This document shows, in pieces, positions 45,734-54,690 of a DNA stretch of 64,000 nucleotides (position 1 is its first letter; each line of letters begins with the position of its first letter). The position numbers and the translations under genes were made by a program. The notes beneath the pieces are model-generated. The model worked only from the letters and a program-made list of their open reading frames with translations, was not told the DNA's origin and searched no databases. This DNA is from Kiloniella sp. EL199 (GTDB lineage: Bacteria > Pseudomonadota > Alphaproteobacteria > Kiloniellales > Kiloniellaceae): NCBI RefSeq assembly GCF_900313065.1, contig NZ_OMPU01000005.1, positions 124,888 through 188,887 on the forward strand, read 5' to 3'.

Positions 45734-46627
45734 ATGAGCCTGGTTGATAAAGCCCGTATTGTTGAGCGTTTGACGAAAGAGCTGAACGCATATCCTCGCA
45801 GTTTACGTCGTGTTGCAATGTTTATCATCGATAATCCTGCTGAGTTTGGGATGAAATCAATTCGGGATTGTGCCGAAGCCACAAGCGTCAGCACCAATAC
45901 TCTGGTGCGCCTGGCACAAAAGCTGGGGTTTGAGAGTTATAACCAGTTAAGAGAGCCGTTCAGGGCCGCCTTGACAGCCAGCGCGTCTAATTCAAATACA
46001 ACCCAGTGGGTGAATGAGCTTTATGATCGTGGTGGTATTGAACGGGTACGAGCAGATACGGTTACCAGTGTTATTGGTAATGTTACTGAAGCTTTACGTC
46101 ACAATGAAGCCGAGGATGTTGAACAGGCTGCTGAAATGATTCTGAATGCTCGGGATGTGTACTTAATGGGGACACGTGCGCCTTATACCTTAATCCATTA
46201 TCTCTACTATGTTGGCAGAATGGCCCTGCCAAATTTAATTGTGACGCCGGGACCTGCCAATTCTCCCGTTGATGAGATTTTGACGGTTGAGGCTGAAGAT
46301 GTGGTGCTTGCTGTTTCGATCTCCCCCTTTTCAAGGGAAACGATTGAAGCTTGCAAGATTGCCAAATCAAGAGGGGCTAAACTAATCCTGATGTCTGACA
46401 GCACGGCCAATTCTTTGCCCCTTAAACCAGATGTGACCTTGATCTCGCCAATTACGACGCCTCGGAATTATAAAGACTTTGTCGGGTTTGACAGTTTTGT
46501 CGGATTTTTTGCATTGGCAGAATGGCTTATGACAACTCTGGTTGAAAAAGGAGCGCCGGATACAAAGCAAAGAATCCAGAGCTTTAATGAATATCGTAAA
46601 GAGACAAATGTCTTCTGGAAGTCTTGA
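45734..46627 (+). CDS. MurR/RpiR family transcriptional regulator
   Basis: From ATG 45734, preceded by GAGAGAGGA, the protein is 297 residues. The N-terminal HTH has SLRRVAMFIIDNPAEFGMKS then IRDCAEATSVSTNTLVRLAQ. A C-terminal SIS domain follows (DVYLMGTRAPYTLIHYLYYV, AVSISPFSRETIEACKIA, LILMSDSTANSLP). SIS domains in this family bind phosphosugars, but members near amino-acid catabolic genes bind other ligands. It is divergent from the aminotransferase/BKACE operon and followed 540 bases later by the TAXI transporter gene, so it may control both. An in-frame ATG at 45701 lies inside the palindrome and was rejected. Confidence 0.92.
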   Translation: MSLVDKARIVERLTKELNAYPRSLRRVAMFIIDNPAEFGMKSIRDCAEATSVSTNTLVRLAQKLGFESYNQLREPFRAALTASASNSNTTQWVNELYDRGGIERVRADTVTSVIGNVTEALRHNEAEDVEQAAEMILNARDVYLMGTRAPYTLIHYLYYVGRMALPNLIVTPGPANSPVDEILTVEAEDVVLAVSISPFSRETIEACKIAKSRGAKLILMSDSTANSLPLKPDVTLISPITTPRNYKDFVGFDSFVGFFALAEWLMTTLVEKGAPDTKQRIQSFNEYRKETNVFWKS

Positions 46628-47167
46628 GGGACTTCATTCCCAAAGGTGTGTGTAAACTAAGGCTTTTTGAGGTTTTCAAATGTATAATTCAGAAAAAGAA
46701 CAAATGTTATCTGTTGACTGTAAATATTACATACGCAACCATGTAGGAGATAAGAACTCGCATAGTAGTTCATCAGACAGGGAAAATATGAATTGGCTAT
46801 TTCTTTAGTGGTTGTTTTGACGTAAGTTAAACACATGAAACGAAAGTAGATTCGAAAAGGTAACAACGGATCCAATATACTTTTCGTAGTTTTTGAACAG
46901 GCTTTGTTCAGAGACTATTGCCAATAACAAATAATCTACCTGTCAGGACAAAAGAATTCTACGGTGCTTTTGCATCGGGATTACCTTTGAAACTTCGTTG
47001 TTGAAGATTTTCAATGGTTTATAAGATTTAATCCTTGTGTGTGAGGGTTAATAGTATTCGTTTGTGGTTCGGCACATGAATATGATTGTGGGATAAAGCA
47101 GCTGAAAAAGTTGATATCCTACAAGATACTTAGAGTTATTAAAAAAGCATGAAACCAAGGAGTAGGC
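46628..47167 (+). other. long leader/intergenic region upstream of the TAXI gene
   Basis: About 540 AT-rich bases with no gene that looks real. TTGACT near 46717 and TTGACG near 46816 are possible -35 elements without good -10 boxes. There is a small hairpin TGAACA-GGCTT-TGTTCA near 46894. A clear ribosome site AAGGAG precedes the TAXI ATG. A regulatory leader is possible but nothing specific is supported. Confidence 0.45.
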
Positions 47168-48133
47168 ATGTTTGTAAAAAGAATGGCAATGACAGCAATA
47201 GCAAGTGTAGCATTGATGGCATCTTCTGCTTATGCTGACACAAATCACGTTGTTATCGGTACAGGTGGTCAAACAGGCGTATATTATCAAGTTGGTGGCG
47301 CGATCTGCCGTTTGGTTAACAAAGGTACAAAAGATCACGAAATTAACTGTACTCATAAAACAGGCGGTTCCGTTGATAACATCAATGGTATGCGCGCTGG
47401 TGATATCGACATGGGTGTTGCTCAGTCTGATTGGCAGTATCACGGTTATAACGGTACTGCGCCAGAGAAGTTCCCTGACGGTGCTTACAAAGAACTCCGT
47501 GCCGTATTCTCTGTTCACCCAGAGCCGTTCACGGTTGTTGCACGTGCTGACTCCGGCATCAAAACCTTTGATGACCTGAAAGGTAAAAAAGTAAACGTCA
47601 GTAACCCTGGTTCTGGTGCCCGTGCGACAATGGAAGTTGTCATGGATAAAATGGGTTGGCAGATGAGCGATTTTGCACTTGCTTCAGAGCTTAAATCTGC
47701 TGAACAAGCTGCCGCACTTTGTGATAACAAAGTTGATGCGATCGTGTTCACTGTTGGTCACCCGTCAGGTACAATCACAGAAGCAACGACTTCTTGTGAC
47801 TCAAAGCTGATCACTGTTGATAATGATGTTATTCAGAAGCTTGCTTCAGATAATGATTACTATGCAATGACATCTATTAAAGGTGGTACTTACAACGGTA
47901 ACCCAGAAGATGTAACAACATTTGGTGTTGGTGCTACTTTTGTGAGCTCCACAGCTGTTGATGACGAAGTTGTTTATCAAATGGTGAAAGCTGTTTTTGA
48001 TAACTTCAAACGTTTCAAAAAAATGCACCCTGCATTTGCACATCTTAAAGAAGAAGACATGATTACAAAAAATCTGTCTGCTCCACTTCATGATGGTGCT
48101 GTTCGTTACTACAAAGAACGTGGCTGGATGTAA
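47168..48133 (+). CDS. TAXI-family TRAP transporter solute-binding protein
   Basis: A periplasmic binding protein of 321 residues with signal peptide at 1-23 (MFVKRMAMTAIASVALMASS, AYA cut before DTNH). VVIGTGGQTGVYYQVGGAIC is the TAXI signature in which the ligand is coordinated. LKGKKVNVSNPGSGARATME and TFGVGATFVSSTAVDDEVVY are standard. Known TAXI ligands are few (glutamate/glutamine-type and some dicarboxylates), so the substrate is open; the neighbouring aminotransferase/BKACE locus suggests an amino acid or related compound. A G+C-rich hairpin separates it from the permease gene. Confidence 0.93.
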   Translation: MFVKRMAMTAIASVALMASSAYADTNHVVIGTGGQTGVYYQVGGAICRLVNKGTKDHEINCTHKTGGSVDNINGMRAGDIDMGVAQSDWQYHGYNGTAPEKFPDGAYKELRAVFSVHPEPFTVVARADSGIKTFDDLKGKKVNVSNPGSGARATMEVVMDKMGWQMSDFALASELKSAEQAAALCDNKVDAIVFTVGHPSGTITEATTSCDSKLITVDNDVIQKLASDNDYYAMTSIKGGTYNGNPEDVTTFGVGATFVSSTAVDDEVVYQMVKAVFDNFKRFKKMHPAFAHLKEEDMITKNLSAPLHDGAVRYYKERGWM

Positions 48134-48150
48134 TCTGGTTATCTAATGCT

Positions 48151-48180
48151 AGGGCGGAAGAACTATGGTGCTTCCGCCCT
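48151..48180 (+). other. intercistronic hairpin between TAXI binding protein and permease
   Basis: Perfect 10-bp stem AGGGCGGAAG / CTTCCGCCCT with a 10-base loop, 17 bases after the binding-protein stop. There is no T tract afterwards, so it is more likely to stabilise the upstream message, giving more binding protein than permease, than to end all transcription. Confidence 0.7.
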
Positions 48181-48342
48181 ATCTCTATTTATGGTCAGTT
48201 TATTGTTTGGGCCTGTGATATTTTTAGTTTTGTATATCAGAAATTATGAACTCCATTTAATCTGATTGTTAACACATGAAGCACTGGCAAAAATGGTTCT
48301 CAGAAGTCACAAAGCCGGGCATAGCTAACAGGGATATAGGGG

Positions 48343-51156
48343 ATGTCTTCAGAAAATTCGAATACTGCTCTGAGTGATGAGGAGCTTCAAGACCTCGTCG
48401 CATCGACAGATACGGGGGGGCGAATACCCTCTAATAAAACAATTATTCTCGTCATGTCGGCTACGGCACTGATTTGGTCGATTTTCCAGGTCTGGATTGC
48501 GTCTCCGATACCGTATGAACTGGGGTGGGGAGTGTTTTCGACACGTGAATCCCGTCCAATTCATCTTGGTTTTGCTGTGTTTTTAGCCTTCTTGGCTTAT
48601 CCGGCTTTCAAAAATTCACCACGTCGCCGTATTCCTATGGCGGATTGGGTTTTGTCCATTGTTGGAACCTTTTGTGTTCTCTATCCATTTTTAGCCGATA
48701 CGTCTCTCGCTGAAGCTATTTCCGGGTTGCGGTTATCGAACCGCCCAAGTAACCCGACAGGGTTTGATATCGTTGTTGCTGTGATCGGAATGGTTCTTCT
48801 GCTTGAAGCAACCAGACGTGCTCTTGGGCCACCTTTGATGGTCGTGGCAATTGTATTCCTAAGTTACACTTTCTTTGGTCCGTATGCGCCTGACCTGATT
48901 GCTTGGAAAGGGTCATCTTTTGGGGGGACAACCTATCATCAGTTCCTCGGCGACGAGGGTGTTTTTGGTATTGCTTTGGGTGTTTCTACCGATCTGGTTT
49001 TCCTCTTTGTGCTGTTTGGTGCCCTGTTGGATCGTGCCGGTGCCGGTAACTACTTTATCAAGGTAGCTTTTGCGCTCATGGGACACTTTAGTGGCGGACC
49101 TGCAAAGGCTGCTGTGGTTGCTTCGGGGATGACGGGCCTTATTTCCGGTTCTTCCATTGCAAACGTTGTTACCACGGGAACATTTACCATTCCTATGATG
49201 AAACGGGTTGGTTTTAACTCTGAAAAATCAGGTGCGGTCGAGGTTGCATCCTCTGTGAATGGCCAGATCATGCCACCAGTTATGGGGGCCGCTGCGTTCC
49301 TTATGGTGGAGTACGTAGGCATTTCTTATTTCGAAGTTGTGAAACACGCCTTCCTCCCGGCGGTAATTTCCTACATTGCTTTGGTGTATATTGTACATCT
49401 GGAAGCCAAAAAGTTGAACATGCAGGGGCTGTCTCGCCATGGCGAAACAAAACCAACATCATGGGTACTCATGTCTTGGGGAATTACACTTTCCATGATT
49501 ATCGCTTTGGCTGGCGGACTGTACTACCTGTCCGTAGTTTATCAATTACTTGAAACATCAACGGCACGGTTGGCAGGAATTGTCGGTGTTCTTGCTATTA
49601 TGTACGGCATTGCTGGCTTTCTTAAAAAATCTGCGGATGAATCTACTGTTGCCAAGACGATTTCCACTGGTGCGATGGTTTTGGGAACGACTGTCATTGG
49701 TGCTTTTGGGTTGTTCTTTGTCATCGATTTGATCAAGGCAACTTTTGGGGACGAGACGCAATGGGTCATTATGGCTCTGATTTTTGTTGCGTATCTCTTA
49801 CTGGCTCGAATTAGTTCTTCTTACCCGGATCTCGAGATGGATGATCCCAACAGCGCGGTCGTTGAGCTGCCGAAAACAGGCCCGACTGTGAAGTCTGGAT
49901 TACATTTCCTGTTACCTGTTGTGGTTCTAATCTGGTGTTTGATGGTTGAGAGGAAGTCACCGGGAACGTCGGCTTTTTATGCTGCTGCCTTGATGATTTT
50001 TATCCTGTTTACACAGCGTTACCTTTTTGCGTTCTATCGCGGCGAAGGAACGGCGGGTACAATCCGGAGAGGCCTTGACGAATTGGTCGAAGGCATGATT
50101 GCCGGGGCGAGAAACATGATTGGTATCGGTATTGCCACTGCAGCAGCTGGTATTATTGTGGGAGCTGTTTCTCAAACTGGTGTCGGGTTGAAACTCGCTG
50201 CTTTGGTTGAGTTCTTGTCCCTTGGTCATATCATGTTGATTTTGTTCTGGACTGCGGTCCTTAGCTTGATTCTGGGTATGGGGTTGCCGACAACAGCAAA
50301 CTATATTGTTGTTTCATCCTTGCTGGCTCCAGTTATTCAATCTCTTGGTCAGCAAAACGGACTGGATGTGCCACTGATCGCGATACACATGTTTGTCTTC
50401 TACTTTGGCATCATGGCAGATGTGACACCGCCAGTTGGATTGGCATCTTTTGCTGCGGCTGCTGTATCAGGGGGCGATCCAATTAGAACAGGCTTTGTTG
50501 CTTTCTTCTATTCTCTCCGGACGGCTTTACTTCCTTTCCTCTTCATCTTTAATACGGCCTTGTTGTTAATTGGAGTGGATTTCTTTGAAGGAGTATTGAT
50601 CTTCATTATTGCTACTGCGGCCATGTTGATATTTACGGCAGGTACCCAAGGGTACTTCTTGGCTAAATCAAAGCTTTGGGAATCCTGTGCACTGGTCCTA
50701 ATTGCCTTTACTTTTTTCCGTCCTGGTTTCTGGATGGATTTGGCAATTGAACCTTATGAAGAGCGTGGTGGAAGTGGGCTTGTTCAGGCCATGGCTGATG
50801 TGAACCCAGATGAAAAAATTCGTTTGATCATTTCTACTGAAGACGATGTAGGGGACCCTATTGCCCTTACATTGATGATGAAGGTTGGTGATGAAGCATC
50901 AGGTCCTGAGCGTCTTGAAGGCTATGGTCTGGAACTTCTAGAAGACGAAGGAAAGGTTATTGTTGATGGAGTTACCTTTAACTCTGCAGCTGAAAAAGCC
51001 GGGTTCGATTTTGATCAGGTCATCACATCGGTTGGTGTGCCTGTTGAGCGTCCTGCTAAGCAATGGTTCTATATTCCTGCACTCTTGTTGCTTGGGTTTA
51101 TTGTACTATTGCAACGTCGCCGTCGTAATCCACTTGCTGAAACAGCAGCCGTTTAA
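48343..51156 (+). CDS. TAXI-TRAP transporter fused permease (DctQM type)
   Basis: The 937-residue integral membrane protein fuses the small and large TRAP permease subunits. N-terminal segments (about 34-55, 70-88, 100-116) correspond to the DctQ-like part. The DctM-like core has VFLFVLFGALLDRAGAGNYF, GPAKAAVVASGMTGLISGSS, MGLPTTANYIVVSSLLAP and MADVTPPVGLASFAAAAVSG. After the last core segments there is a cytoplasmic domain of about 110 residues (DUF3394-like, NPDEKIRLIISTEDDVGDP) and one final membrane helix with a basic tail RRRRNP. It energises uptake with an ion gradient. It is 11 bases before the universal stress protein gene. Confidence 0.93.
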   Translation: MSSENSNTALSDEELQDLVASTDTGGRIPSNKTIILVMSATALIWSIFQVWIASPIPYELGWGVFSTRESRPIHLGFAVFLAFLAYPAFKNSPRRRIPMADWVLSIVGTFCVLYPFLADTSLAEAISGLRLSNRPSNPTGFDIVVAVIGMVLLLEATRRALGPPLMVVAIVFLSYTFFGPYAPDLIAWKGSSFGGTTYHQFLGDEGVFGIALGVSTDLVFLFVLFGALLDRAGAGNYFIKVAFALMGHFSGGPAKAAVVASGMTGLISGSSIANVVTTGTFTIPMMKRVGFNSEKSGAVEVASSVNGQIMPPVMGAAAFLMVEYVGISYFEVVKHAFLPAVISYIALVYIVHLEAKKLNMQGLSRHGETKPTSWVLMSWGITLSMIIALAGGLYYLSVVYQLLETSTARLAGIVGVLAIMYGIAGFLKKSADESTVAKTISTGAMVLGTTVIGAFGLFFVIDLIKATFGDETQWVIMALIFVAYLLLARISSSYPDLEMDDPNSAVVELPKTGPTVKSGLHFLLPVVVLIWCLMVERKSPGTSAFYAAALMIFILFTQRYLFAFYRGEGTAGTIRRGLDELVEGMIAGARNMIGIGIATAAAGIIVGAVSQTGVGLKLAALVEFLSLGHIMLILFWTAVLSLILGMGLPTTANYIVVSSLLAPVIQSLGQQNGLDVPLIAIHMFVFYFGIMADVTPPVGLASFAAAAVSGGDPIRTGFVAFFYSLRTALLPFLFIFNTALLLIGVDFFEGVLIFIIATAAMLIFTAGTQGYFLAKSKLWESCALVLIAFTFFRPGFWMDLAIEPYEERGGSGLVQAMADVNPDEKIRLIISTEDDVGDPIALTLMMKVGDEASGPERLEGYGLELLEDEGKVIVDGVTFNSAAEKAGFDFDQVITSVGVPVERPAKQWFYIPALLLLGFIVLLQRRRRNPLAETAAV

Positions 51157-51167
51157 GGAGATTTTGA

Positions 51168-51596
51168 ATGTTTAAACATATCCTGTTGGCCGTTGATCTC
51201 GACCAGAAAGAAAGCTGGGGCAAGGCGCTTCCTACCAGTGTTGAATATGCCAAGGCTTTTGGATCAACACTTCATATCATGACGGTTGTTCCCAACTTTG
51301 GCAGCAGCATTGTGAGCTCTTTTTTCCCAAAGGATCATGAAGAGCAGATGATGGAAGGGGCAAACAAGGCGCTGCACAAGTTTGTCGATGATAATATCCC
51401 TGATGATATCAAGGTTCAGCACATTATTGGGCACGGGAATGCTTATGAAGAAATCCTGCGTATTTCTGAAGAGATAAGTGCCGATGTTATTATCATGGGG
51501 GCGCATCGTCCGCGGATGGAAAATTATCTCTTGGGGCCAAATGCTGCGCGGGTGGTCCGTCACGCCAAGTGCTCTGTTTTGGTTGTTCGTGATTAA
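51168..51596 (+). CDS. universal stress protein linked to the TRAP transporter (TeaD-like)
   Basis: A 142-residue UspA-fold protein starting MFKHILLAVDLDQKESWGKA. The nucleotide-binding C-terminal stretch is VIIMGAHRPRMENYLLGPNA with ARVVRHAKCSVLVVRD, close to the G-2x-G-9x-G-S/T motif. It is 11 bases after the permease, with AAGGAG as ribosome site, so it belongs to the transporter operon. In Halomonas, TeaD, an ATP-binding Usp, regulates the ectoine TRAP system TeaABC; a similar tuning role is likely here, although this transporter is TAXI type. Confidence 0.9.
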   Translation: MFKHILLAVDLDQKESWGKALPTSVEYAKAFGSTLHIMTVVPNFGSSIVSSFFPKDHEEQMMEGANKALHKFVDDNIPDDIKVQHIIGHGNAYEEILRISEEISADVIIMGAHRPRMENYLLGPNAARVVRHAKCSVLVVRD

Positions 51597-51625
51597 CGAC
51601 GTGTAAGCTTTTCTCGCAATTGAAC

Positions 51626-51665
51626 AACAGGCTCGGTTATGAAAATGATCGGGCCTGTTTTTGTG
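51626..51665 (+). terminator. Rho-independent terminator of the TAXI-TRAP-usp operon
   Basis: Stem AACAGGC / GCCTGTT with an AT-rich 20-base loop runs into TTTTTG, 30 bases after the usp stop. Confidence 0.8.
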
Positions 51666-51863
51666 TTTATTGGATAGGGAATATACGGAACTTCTTGAAA
51701 TGATGGATCTTCTTTTTTTGTTGTGTCATCATATTTGAAAGCCTTTTCGTACTGGTTGCAAAAGACCTAAAGGAAAGGCGAGACAATACAACTGATAAGT
51801 AGAGCGCTTTTTTGTCTTTGATAGAAAATGCACTGACAGCGTAAAAAAACGCTAGGGGGATAG

Positions 51864-52265
51864 ATGGGCATTTTTCATAATTCATCACTGGGGTTATTTC
51901 TTCTACGCTTTGGCCTTGGCGGCATGATGATTTTGCACGGTATTCATAAGCTTGGGAACCCAGGTTCTATTCAGTTCATTGGCGGCAAGTTGGCCTCTAT
52001 GGGATTGTCTGAATTTATGGCCTATGGTGTGTTTGTTGGTGAAGTGGTTGCACCGCTTATGATCATCGCCGGGTTTTATTCACGGCTGGGGTCTTTGCTG
52101 GTCGCGGTTAATATGATTTTTGCTCTGGTGCTGGTTCACAGCCATCAACTCTTGCTTTTGGATAGCCGAGGGGGGTGGCAACTGGAACTTCAAGGTTTCT
52201 TCTTGATAACTGCCTTGGCACTTCTTTTCACAGGCAGTGGACGTTTTGCTATTAAACCGGATTAG
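51864..52265 (+). CDS. DoxX family membrane protein
   Basis: A 133-residue protein with four membrane segments. The DoxX pattern is clear: LFLLRFGLGGMMILHGIHKL, FVGEVVAPLMIIAGFYSRLG, LLVAVNMIFALVLVHSH and a last helix near ITALALLFTGSGRFAI. Members have been connected with thiol redox stress and quinone chemistry, but no general activity is fixed. It is monocistronic; AGGGGG precedes the ATG and a strong terminator follows. Confidence 0.9.
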   Translation: MGIFHNSSLGLFLLRFGLGGMMILHGIHKLGNPGSIQFIGGKLASMGLSEFMAYGVFVGEVVAPLMIIAGFYSRLGSLLVAVNMIFALVLVHSHQLLLLDSRGGWQLELQGFFLITALALLFTGSGRFAIKPD

Positions 52266-52301
52266 GCAAGCCAGATTATAGGTCAAATTTCATTAAGATG
52301 T

Positions 52302-52340
52302 AAGCGGTGCACAGCGACCTTGTGCACCGCTTTATTTTTA
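52302..52340 (+). terminator. Rho-independent terminator after the DoxX gene
   Basis: A 12-bp perfect stem AAGCGGTGCACA / TGTGCACCGCTT with a 7-base loop is followed by TATTTTTA. It overlaps the stop of the convergent Bcr/CflA gene and may serve both directions, though the leftward side lacks a good T tract. Confidence 0.88.
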
Positions 52341-53558
52341 TGTGAGTTGTGTTTCAGGCTGTCTCTCAACCCAGAGCATGATGCCCAGAGAAATGAGACC
52401 AAGGATGGCAAAGGAATAGACCAGGGGTAAAACCGTGGTATCGTAGTTTTGTCCAATAGCAATGCCGATTGCCATGCAGATATAAGTTGTCAGGGATCCA
52501 ACAACGGCGGAACCAAGGCCAGCAAGCTTGCCAAGAGGTTCCATGGCAAGAGTATTGAAGTTTCCGAACAAGATACCAATGCAGAAGAAACTAAGCATCA
52601 TATAGATCATAAATGACCATAGCTGTGGTTGTCCCGAAGCCAGAGTTGCCGGGATCAGAAACAAAATGGCTAGGATGGTCATGGTAATCAGGGCTATTTT
52701 GGAAAGCTTTCTCATGCCAAATTTCATAACAAGATTGGCATTGGTTAAAGAAGCTGCACCGATTGAAAGAGAAAGGATTGCAAAATAGAGAGGGAAAAGC
52801 TCTGTAATGCCATATATATCCTGAAAGATCTGTTGGGCGCTGGTGAGATACCCGATGAAGGCCCCAAAAATAATACCAGCGGCAAGAGTATAGGCCAAAG
52901 CCTGTTTATTGGTGAGGATCGTCTTCAAACCATGCCAGAAATGTCCAAAGGTCAGGGATATCCGATGTTCTTTTGCAAGAGTTTCTGGTTGTCTGCACGC
53001 AAACCAAAAAAGAACAATACTGGCGAGTAGGAAGAAGCTGTAAAAGATAGCCTGCCAGTCAAAGAGTATCATAATTGATTGCCCAAGGGCCGGTGCAATT
53101 GTCGGCACAATGATAAAGACGGACATAATAAAAGACATAATGCGTGCCATGGCACGCCCTTCAAATTGGTCGCGGACTAGGGCAACCGAAATGGTTCTTG
53201 GACCGGAAGCTCCAACGCCCTGGAGTAAGCGCCCAAGTAACATAATGTTAAAGTCGCTAGCCGTGGCAGAGATTATTGAACCGATGATAAAAATTGTTAA
53301 TCCGCAATAGATAACAGGCTTTCGACCAATGCTGTCAGACCAGGGACCAAAGAAAATCTGTCCCGTAGCCAGTCCCAAAAATATGATGCCGATTACAAGC
53401 TGTACGTCATTTGGTTTTGTAACGGCAAGTTCTTGCCCGAGCAAAGGCAGGGCGGGCATCATTGCATCAATGGACAGAGCAGACAATGACATCAAAAAAG
53501 CAATAAGTGCTATGAATTCTCCTGATCGAAGAGGAGTTGTGGGGCGTGTAAATGGCAT
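52338..53558 (-). CDS. Bcr/CflA family drug efflux transporter
   Basis: A 406-residue MFS protein with 12 predicted segments. The opening (FIALIAFLMSLSALSIDAMM, PALPLLGQELAV) is typical of the Bcr/CflA 12-TM drug:H+ antiporters. The first cytoplasmic loop reads GPWSDSIGRKPVIYCG (signature GxxSDxxGRKP) and antiporter motif C is approximated by RLLQGVGASGPRTISVAL. The substrate cannot be told. It is 74 bases downstream of the LysR gene on the same strand. Confidence 0.92.
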   Translation of the reverse strand: MPFTRPTTPLRSGEFIALIAFLMSLSALSIDAMMPALPLLGQELAVTKPNDVQLVIGIIFLGLATGQIFFGPWSDSIGRKPVIYCGLTIFIIGSIISATASDFNIMLLGRLLQGVGASGPRTISVALVRDQFEGRAMARIMSFIMSVFIIVPTIAPALGQSIMILFDWQAIFYSFFLLASIVLFWFACRQPETLAKEHRISLTFGHFWHGLKTILTNKQALAYTLAAGIIFGAFIGYLTSAQQIFQDIYGITELFPLYFAILSLSIGAASLTNANLVMKFGMRKLSKIALITMTILAILFLIPATLASGQPQLWSFMIYMMLSFFCIGILFGNFNTLAMEPLGKLAGLGSAVVGSLTTYICMAIGIAIGQNYDTTVLPLVYSFAILGLISLGIMLWVERQPETQLT

Positions 53559-53632
53559 GGGGCTCTCAAAAAGACATAAACTTATATCTCATCATATAAG
53601 GACCCTTATAAGATCGGGCAAGTCGAGGTGCT

Positions 53633-54574
53633 TTATTCAGTCAACTCATTTTGTGCAGAATTTTCTTTTATCCAGCCGTAAACTTTTCTGACATACGGGG
53701 AGGCGCCCTCCCGTAGTTGGAGGCAATAGGAACGATCACTTCTCACAGATTTTGGCCAAGCGATTACAAGTTCATTTTGCTCAAGCTGTTCTTCAATAAG
53801 GCCTTTCCAACCCAAGGCCAGTCCTTGATCTCTGATAGCAGCTTGTAAAACGAGGGTGTAATTACTGAGGCCGATTGTTGTTAGTGGAGGGGATTTTTCG
53901 ACATCTTGCTGTTCTAGCCAACTTTTCCAATTGTGCCAGTCAGTGTCTGAAGAAGCGGTCAAATCCAGCAATGTCTTATCAGATATGTCTGCAGGACTAT
54001 TGAAGGGGCCGTGCTCGGCAAGAAATTTTGGACTGCAAATCGCGAAAACTTCTTCGGCAAAAAGAATATGATTTCGTGTGTCAGGGATCGGAGATTCTTT
54101 GAGGGATATGACCAAGTCACTTTGAAAGTCTATGGGGTTATCAGGTGTCTGCGATGTGAAAACCTGAATGTCGAGGCCTGTTAGATCGTTTCTCAAATCG
54201 GCCAATCGGGGCACCAGCCAGTGACCGGCAAAGGCAAAGTCGGTGCTGATGCGGACCTGCTTTGTTGATCTCCTGTTTTGGATGTTTTCAAAGATGTCAC
54301 GGACAGACTGGAAGTTTGTGTGGGTCGCATCGAAGAGGGCTTTGCCCGTAGGTGTCAGCTTTACGCCGCGATTTTGTCTCAAAAAGAGAGGTTCGCCGAC
54401 AAAAGTTTCCAGACGTTTGATCTTTTGACTAAGCGCGGGTTGCGTGATGTTTAATTGTTCTGCGGCTTTTGTCAGGCTGCCCAGCCTGCTGGCAGCATCA
54501 AAAGCGTGAAGTTCGGCGATGTGTGTGTGAATTTTGTTATCTAAATTATTTATGGTAGTCATGTCAAATCTCAA
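53633..54574 (-). CDS. LysR family regulator of choline-sulfate use
   Basis: A 313-residue LysR protein. The HTH is LGSLTKAAEQLNITQPALSQ then KIKRLETFVG (about 30-60). The effector-binding domain follows. The overall sequence fits the choline-sulfate-utilisation subgroup, which is usually divergent from betC exactly as here, with a 116-base spacer. It probably activates betC with choline or choline-O-sulfate as inducer (inference). No strong T-N11-A operator could be singled out in the spacer. Confidence 0.88.
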   Translation of the reverse strand: MRFDMTTINNLDNKIHTHIAELHAFDAASRLGSLTKAAEQLNITQPALSQKIKRLETFVGEPLFLRQNRGVKLTPTGKALFDATHTNFQSVRDIFENIQNRRSTKQVRISTDFAFAGHWLVPRLADLRNDLTGLDIQVFTSQTPDNPIDFQSDLVISLKESPIPDTRNHILFAEEVFAICSPKFLAEHGPFNSPADISDKTLLDLTASSDTDWHNWKSWLEQQDVEKSPPLTTIGLSNYTLVLQAAIRDQGLALGWKGLIEEQLEQNELVIAWPKSVRSDRSYCLQLREGASPYVRKVYGWIKENSAQNELTE

Positions 54575-54690
54575 TCTACAAGCCGAAATTTATTTGTCAT
54601 ATAATTTGGATCGTAATTTTTGTTATGTCTTATGGTCAATCAAATTATTGCTATTGCGATTGACTGTTTTCTAGATAGAGGATCTCGGCA

